A stretch of 64,000 nucleotides of DNA. Source: Amoebidium appalachense (taxonomy: Eukaryota; Ichthyosporea). Positions 55,867-64,000 of this stretch are shown here, in pieces (the stretch's first letter is position 1; each line of letters opens with the position of its first letter). The position numbers and the translations under genes were made by a program. The notes under the pieces are model-generated. The model was not told the origin of the DNA, searched no databases, and was given only the letters and a program-made list of their open reading frames with translations. The DNA is taken from assembly GCA_963693365.1 (NCBI GenBank), contig CAVNZM010000012.1:3844001-3908000 (forward strand), written 5' to 3'.

Positions 55867-56061
55867 GGGGGGTTCGTACATGTGCAGGATAATGTGCGCG
55901 TCAACGTTATATGGTAAACAAAACTGCATAATATCATTCGTTAGCCAAACTACACACCCGTCGGTGGTCATAAACTGTTCTACCCTAAAAATGAAGAAGA
56001 GATAGGGTGGGCCGGGGAAGAGGTGAGGGTGTGTGTGCATTCCCCGGGGAGGGGGAGGGGC

Positions 56062-56092
<31 letters not shown>

Positions 56093-56210
56093 AGGGGAGG
56101 GCTACATAGATCATTCAACCTATGCCCCAACACACCTCTTTCAAAAATTGGAATGTAGGTGGACAAAACGGGCGGGGCGGGGGGAGGGGGGGGGGGGGGG
56201 GGAGAATGTG

Positions 56211-60149
<3,939 letters not shown>

Positions 60150-60185
60150 CTGCGAGATATGTGCTTAGATAACTTGCAGATATAC

Positions 60186-60224
<39 letters not shown>

Positions 60225-60417
60225 TGATCAATGGCTGTTTCATACGATACACGAGAGCTCTGATAATGGAATGGTGGAAGAGTGAGTCGGTGTGTATAGC
60301 AAGATTTAACAAGTGAGGGAAGGAAGACGGAAAGGGCATTAACATAGAATGCACATGACATTTTATTTTCTAGAACTGGCAAAAGTGAGCGGTATACATA
60401 CATACATACATGTGTGT

Positions 60418-60456
<39 letters not shown>

Positions 60457-60614
60457 TGTTTATGTGCGAGTGTTGTGTGTGCATGTGTGCGTGTGTGCGC
60501 GTGCGTGTGGGGAGAGGAGGACAGTTGGAGAGAGAGGGAGAGGGGAGGAGGGGGTCTATGTGTGCAAGGGAGGTGATAAATATATGTGTGTGTGTGCGTG
60601 TACTCCCGGGGGGG

Positions 60615-61055
60615 GGGGGGGGGGGAGAAGCCAAGGGGGAGGGGAAGGGTAGGGAGAACGAAGGGGGTGGATAGAGACTGGGGAAGAGCGGGGGGGGGGG
60701 GGGGGGAGGGGGGGGGGGAGGAAATATGTGTGAGAGAGGGGACAGAAAATGAGAGAAAGCATGCAAGCAAGCGAGGGAGAGAGAGAGAAGGGAGGGGGCG
60801 GGGAGAGAGAGCGAGGGGGAGAAAGGGGGGTAGGGATGGGGGGGGGGAGAGGAGGAGGGAGGGGGGGGGGGGGGGGGGGGGGAGAGAGAGAGAGAGAGAG
60901 AAACAGAGAGAAAGAGAGACAGACAGACAGACAGAGAGAGAGAGAGAGAGAGAGAACGAGAGGTAGATAGAGGGAAAGTGAACGAGAGATAGAGAGGCAG
61001 CGCGAGCGAGTGAGAGAGGGGGGGGGGGGGGGGGGGGGGGGGGGAGGGGGGAGAG
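60615..61055. repeat. G-runs and (GA)n/(GACA)n
   Basis: Purine-rich block with several G-runs, GA repeats and a short GACA array near 60915-60933. Confidence 0.9.
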
Positions 61056-61697
61056 TGACCGATAACGAGAGAGAGCCATATCACGATAAGGTGGGAAAAA
61101 ACGGTTTGGGGAAGGCTGGAGAGAGTAAAGCATAGGGAGTCGTCGATGCACAGATGAAGAGTGATGGACTGAGTTTCGGGGTGTAACCCAGAACCATTGC
61201 AATAAAGAAGCAGCGAGAAGACAGGGGGCGGGGGGGGGGAGGGGGGGGGGGGGGGGGAGGGGGAGGGGCAGGAGGTGGCCGGATTGTGGGCATCAGCCTA
61301 AAGACACAAAAGGAAAACAGATGAGTCAGTGAAGGTAGAGAAAAGATGTTGCGGAACCACTATTAATATTAGAAGTGTTCATGGGCAGGGTAAAGGTTTC
61401 AATTCACTATCGAATGAGAAAAGTGCAATCAAAGCAAACAATAAAATAGGGCCAAGCTAATCAAAGAAGAAAACTTAAAAGTGCCTCTGAAGCTTCCATC
61501 TGACTTCTGCAGAACAAAGCACACAAAAGAACTAAGCAGAAGCACACTGAGCCAAGACCTAATAAACCTGTGAGAGTCTTAAGGAGATTATGGGAGAGAG
61601 TGAGTGGATGCACACCTCTAAAGCTCCCATCTGTCTTGTGGTCATTCGAAGCAGAGAGAGTGTAGGGCACCAATGTTAGGCCCCTCAGTTTGAGTAC

Positions 61698-61757
61698 CTG
61701 TGTGCTGTCCTCTTCAGCCTGCCTGTCTGTTTCTTTGTCTTTCATCTTCGTGCTCAT
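61698..61757 (-). other. Candidate first exon of the phosphatase gene
   Basis: ATG followed by 20 polar, charged codons (MSTKMKDKETDRQAEEDSTQ) and a CAG/GTACTC donor. It would end in phase 0, while the next known exon needs phase 1. Either it is untranslated, or an intermediate exon is missing, or it is spurious. Confidence 0.25.
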
Positions 61758-62232
61758 CTTTTAAAAAAAAACAGCTTTCATATTCTAGTGGCAACAAAAG
61801 ACACTGACACTTAAAAGCTCCGAGCGAGTGAGAGTGATGGTTTGTTTGGTAGGTGTAGGAGCATGTGTACGCTCCAGGCCAATGTACATCGCCAGCTTGA
61901 TGTAGAGGAACAAAAATTGCACGAAAGGTCGTATGTTTCGTGGTTAGTGATTGTACGAAAGATCCTATGTTTCGTGTGAAAGTCTTGCTTGGCCAGTGGG
62001 TACGTTCGTGTAGGTGCTGGTGTACGTGTCAATGTTGACATGCAGGCTGATGCCAAGTGTGCCCCGGCACACACCTGCACCACTGTGGCACTAGGCACAC
62101 ACAAGCGCACACGCTCACGCACATATACACACTGACACACAGCTACACAACCCACGGTTGTTATACTAGGTGTAGTACATACATTCTCACCACCGTGAAA
62201 GCACTTTCACTCATCCCCATGTTGTATCATAG
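61758..62232. other. Putative divergent promoter region
   Basis: Separates the candidate minus-strand first exon from the plus-strand gene at 62233. ACGAAAGRTCRTATGTTTCGTG-like sequence occurs twice (about 61920 and 61956). No coding sequence recognised. Confidence 0.35.
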
Positions 62233-62458
62233 GAACACGTCAATAACGTTCGGAACTCGATGAGGCAGCACCCGGACATGCCCACGTACCCCCTCGTCCT
62301 CAACCTTAGCCAGAAGGATGCCAATCTCTACGGTCTTGGTGACCTTGAGAATGCCCAGCGCGACAAACATTGGCTTCAAGGGGAAATCCAGAAGATGCAG
62401 GAGAAATTGGACCCTGAGGTAAGTTGCAGCCCCCCCCCCCCCCCCCCCCCCACCCCCT

Positions 62459-62489
<31 letters not shown>

Positions 62490-63158
62490 CCCCAAACTGA
62501 TCTCGTACCAATCACCTTCACCCCCGCCATCCTCCTCAGTCTATCTCGGAGCTCCCTACAGCCACCTCCCTTTTTAACATGCACCAGCACAAAACTGTCA
62601 CGTATCCCCCCATCTGTACAGTTCGTAGGGGTGATCCATATATATGTATACATGCAGCTTCCCGGGTTAGGCCTAGTTGTTGGAATAATCGGGAAATTAT
62701 CTGCAAAGAAATATATACTTACACACACACATTGACCGGGTCATGCATTTGCACATTGTGCATGTTCTCCTTTCCTTGTGACTTCTGTCCTAACCTTTGT
62801 CCAAACAGGGATCGGCTGCTGTTGAAATACCCCTAATTGGGGGGAATGATCGGCCGTTTGGTTGCATGGGCGGCCAGCACACCGTTTGCGCTGTGGAGTC
62901 CCTCGTCCAACACATGGGGGATGACATTCTGGATCACCCGGCCCTCCTCAAAAAACTGGTGCTATCGGCATATGTAATGTTCCCCGATTCTTGCCTCCCT
63001 CACGTAGCCCTCCCTCATCCAACTTTACCCCCCCCCCCCCCCCCCCCACACACACACCCATTTAACCCCTGCAGGTGCACTACAACGATCTATCATGGTT
63101 AACTCCCCCTCCACCTCAGGAATGTCACACCTCCGACCCCGTGCAGAAGGGGGGGAAG

Positions 63159-63192
<34 letters not shown>

Positions 63193-63784
63193 TACAAAAA
63201 AAGTCTTAGACCATAATTCATTGATTTTCCACTTAGCTTTTGCGCCCTTTGAATCGTAATCGTTTTTATATCATGATGAAACATTTTGCATTGATTTTTT
63301 TGTTAAAAAAAACGTGGGGGGTTTGTGGGAAGGCACGTGCAAAATCTCGTAGGCCCACGGTTTCCCCCTTGCAATGACTGGCCGTACTAAGGGGGAGGGG
63401 GGAGGGGGCAGGGGGGAGGGGGGCAGGGGGGAGGGGGGCAGGGGGGAGGGGGGCAGGGGGGGGAGGGGGGGGGTTGCAGCTGATGGATTGTGTACTGTCT
63501 GCCTCCCCTGACTTGCACACAGCCAAGCACACCACACGGCATTTCTTAACATCAGGCACCCGATTGCGCAGGTCTACTACAACCTGACAAAGGACGAGAT
63601 GCGCCTGGTCGGGGCCCACCACAACAAGATCCAGACGATGAGCATGGAGCTGAGCATGTTTATTCGGCTCGAGAACGGCCGTGAGAAGATCAAAGAGGTG
63701 CTCGGCATCCCACCCAACAAGCCCCTCGGTCCGGACGCGTATGTGCGCATCAAGGCCTTGAAGGATGGGGGATTGCTTAAGTAA
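62233..63784 (+). CDS. Unrecognised conserved-looking protein, three exons
   Basis: Exons 62233-62418, 62809-62973 and 63572-63784 (TAA) join in phase 0. From the ATG at 62260 they give about 178 residues; an AG at 62231-62232 suggests a further 5' exon. The composition is clearly coding: YPLVLNLSQKDANLYGLGDL, then GCMGGQHTVCAVESL, then MRLVGAHHNKIQTMSMELSM. The GGQH segment after a hydrophobic strand, with a later helix of AHHNKI type, loosely recalls ParB/sulfiredoxin-like folds (GGxHR); that is only an impression. A GTAAAC just before the stop could be a donor, so the gene may run past the window. Confidence 0.5.
63068..63096 (+). other. Possible degenerate copy of third-exon start
   Basis: GCAGGTGCACTACAACGATC resembles the functional GCAGGTCTACTACAACCTGA at 63568. 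The match is only about 20 bp, so chance is possible. Confidence 0.25.
63390..63472 (+). repeat. G-rich minisatellite, GGGGGGCAGGGGGGAG unit
   Basis: Four to five copies of a 16-17-bp G-rich unit in the intron before exon 63572. Regularly spaced G-runs could form quadruplexes. Confidence 0.88.
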
Positions 63785-64000
63785 ACAGACCCCCCCCCCC
63801 CCCCCCCTCCCCTTCTCCCCTCTCTCCCGAACTCTCGAACCATGTCCTCCTCTCTCTCCCGGGCGCTTGAACCATTTCCTCCTGCCTCCTGCCCCCCCCC
63901 CCCCCCCCTCCCCCCCCCCCTCCCCCCAGCCTTCCCCTCACACCATCTTCCCCAATTAGGCTCCCTAGACAGAGACAACTTAGCATCCCATCACACACAC
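63785..64000. other. C-rich terminal stretch
   Basis: C-runs with short unique segments follow the stop codon. Nothing else recognised before the window ends. Confidence 0.6.

Larger units (their letters stand above)
50596..56210. other. Minisatellite and microsatellite region
   Basis: No supported gene. It holds a dispersed GGTGCTCGTGACACC motif (51132-52310), several tandem repeats (51599-51800, 51999-52090, 53085-53335, 53477-53710), then G-runs and GT/GGT arrays to about 55330. Unique AT-rich DNA at 55340-55620 includes (TTTA)n, which on the minus strand could supply a poly(A) signal for the phosphatase gene. Confidence 0.65.

Noticed and set aside
61081-61293. Minus-strand frame MPTIRPPPAPP as a phosphatase exon
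   Set aside because: Runs straight into a C-run with no usable donor.

Overview
The window is nuclear DNA of an intron-rich eukaryote, most plausibly a unicellular opisthokont-like protist. That placement is inference from gene content: condensin II CAP-D3, a fungal-type RAD7, a fungal-type UNC93-like transporter, a Siw14-type phosphatase and a chromodomain Ty3/gypsy element. No rRNA, tRNA gene or CRISPR array was found. Non-coding DNA is saturated with (CA)n, (GA)n and long C or G homopolymers. Almost all long translated frames of His-Thr, Cys-Val, Pro or Gly repeats are artefacts of these tracts.

Layout. 1-9161: the last 12 exons of a condensin II CAP-D3 gene (+) and its 3' end. 9.2-11.3 kb: repeat-poor intergenic DNA. 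11.4-12.8 kb: an intronless UNC93-like MFS transporter gene with one frame break. 12.9-16.1 kb: microsatellites, then a CCAAT-box promoter. 16.1-29.2 kb: a 20-exon gene (+) that reads through in frame to 1008 residues and joins an N-terminal PHD finger to a complete RAD7-like repair protein. 30.1-32.4 kb: a small non-coding LTR element. 32.4-34.5 kb: microsatellites. 34.5-47.5 kb: a non-LTR retrotransposon (LINE, minus strand) ending in (AC)n and split by an 8.4-kb Ty3/gypsy chromodomain retrotransposon (minus strand) with near-identical LTRs and a 5-bp target duplication. 48.4-50.6 kb: a promoter-like region and a small unrecognised gene. 50.6-56.2 kb: minisatellites, including a dispersed short inverted-repeat motif. 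56.2-60.1 kb (perhaps to 61.8): a plant/fungal-type atypical dual-specificity phosphatase gene on the minus strand. 62.2-63.8 kb: three exons of an unrecognised gene (+).

The host genes do not form a pathway. The PHD-RAD7 protein would act in chromatin-linked nucleotide excision repair, CAP-D3 in mitotic chromosome condensation, and the phosphatase probably in inositol-pyrophosphate or phosphotyrosine turnover.

The most unusual signals are: the PHD-RAD7 fusion; truncated copies of exon starts lying just upstream of the functional exon, with the acceptor AG lost, in two unrelated genes; a tRNA 5'-end-like sequence abutting the LTR of two different retroelements where a primer site should be; and coding-frame breaks at G-runs. 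Exon limits were placed by hand from GT/AG sites, phase continuity and remembered family sequences. No alignment was run.
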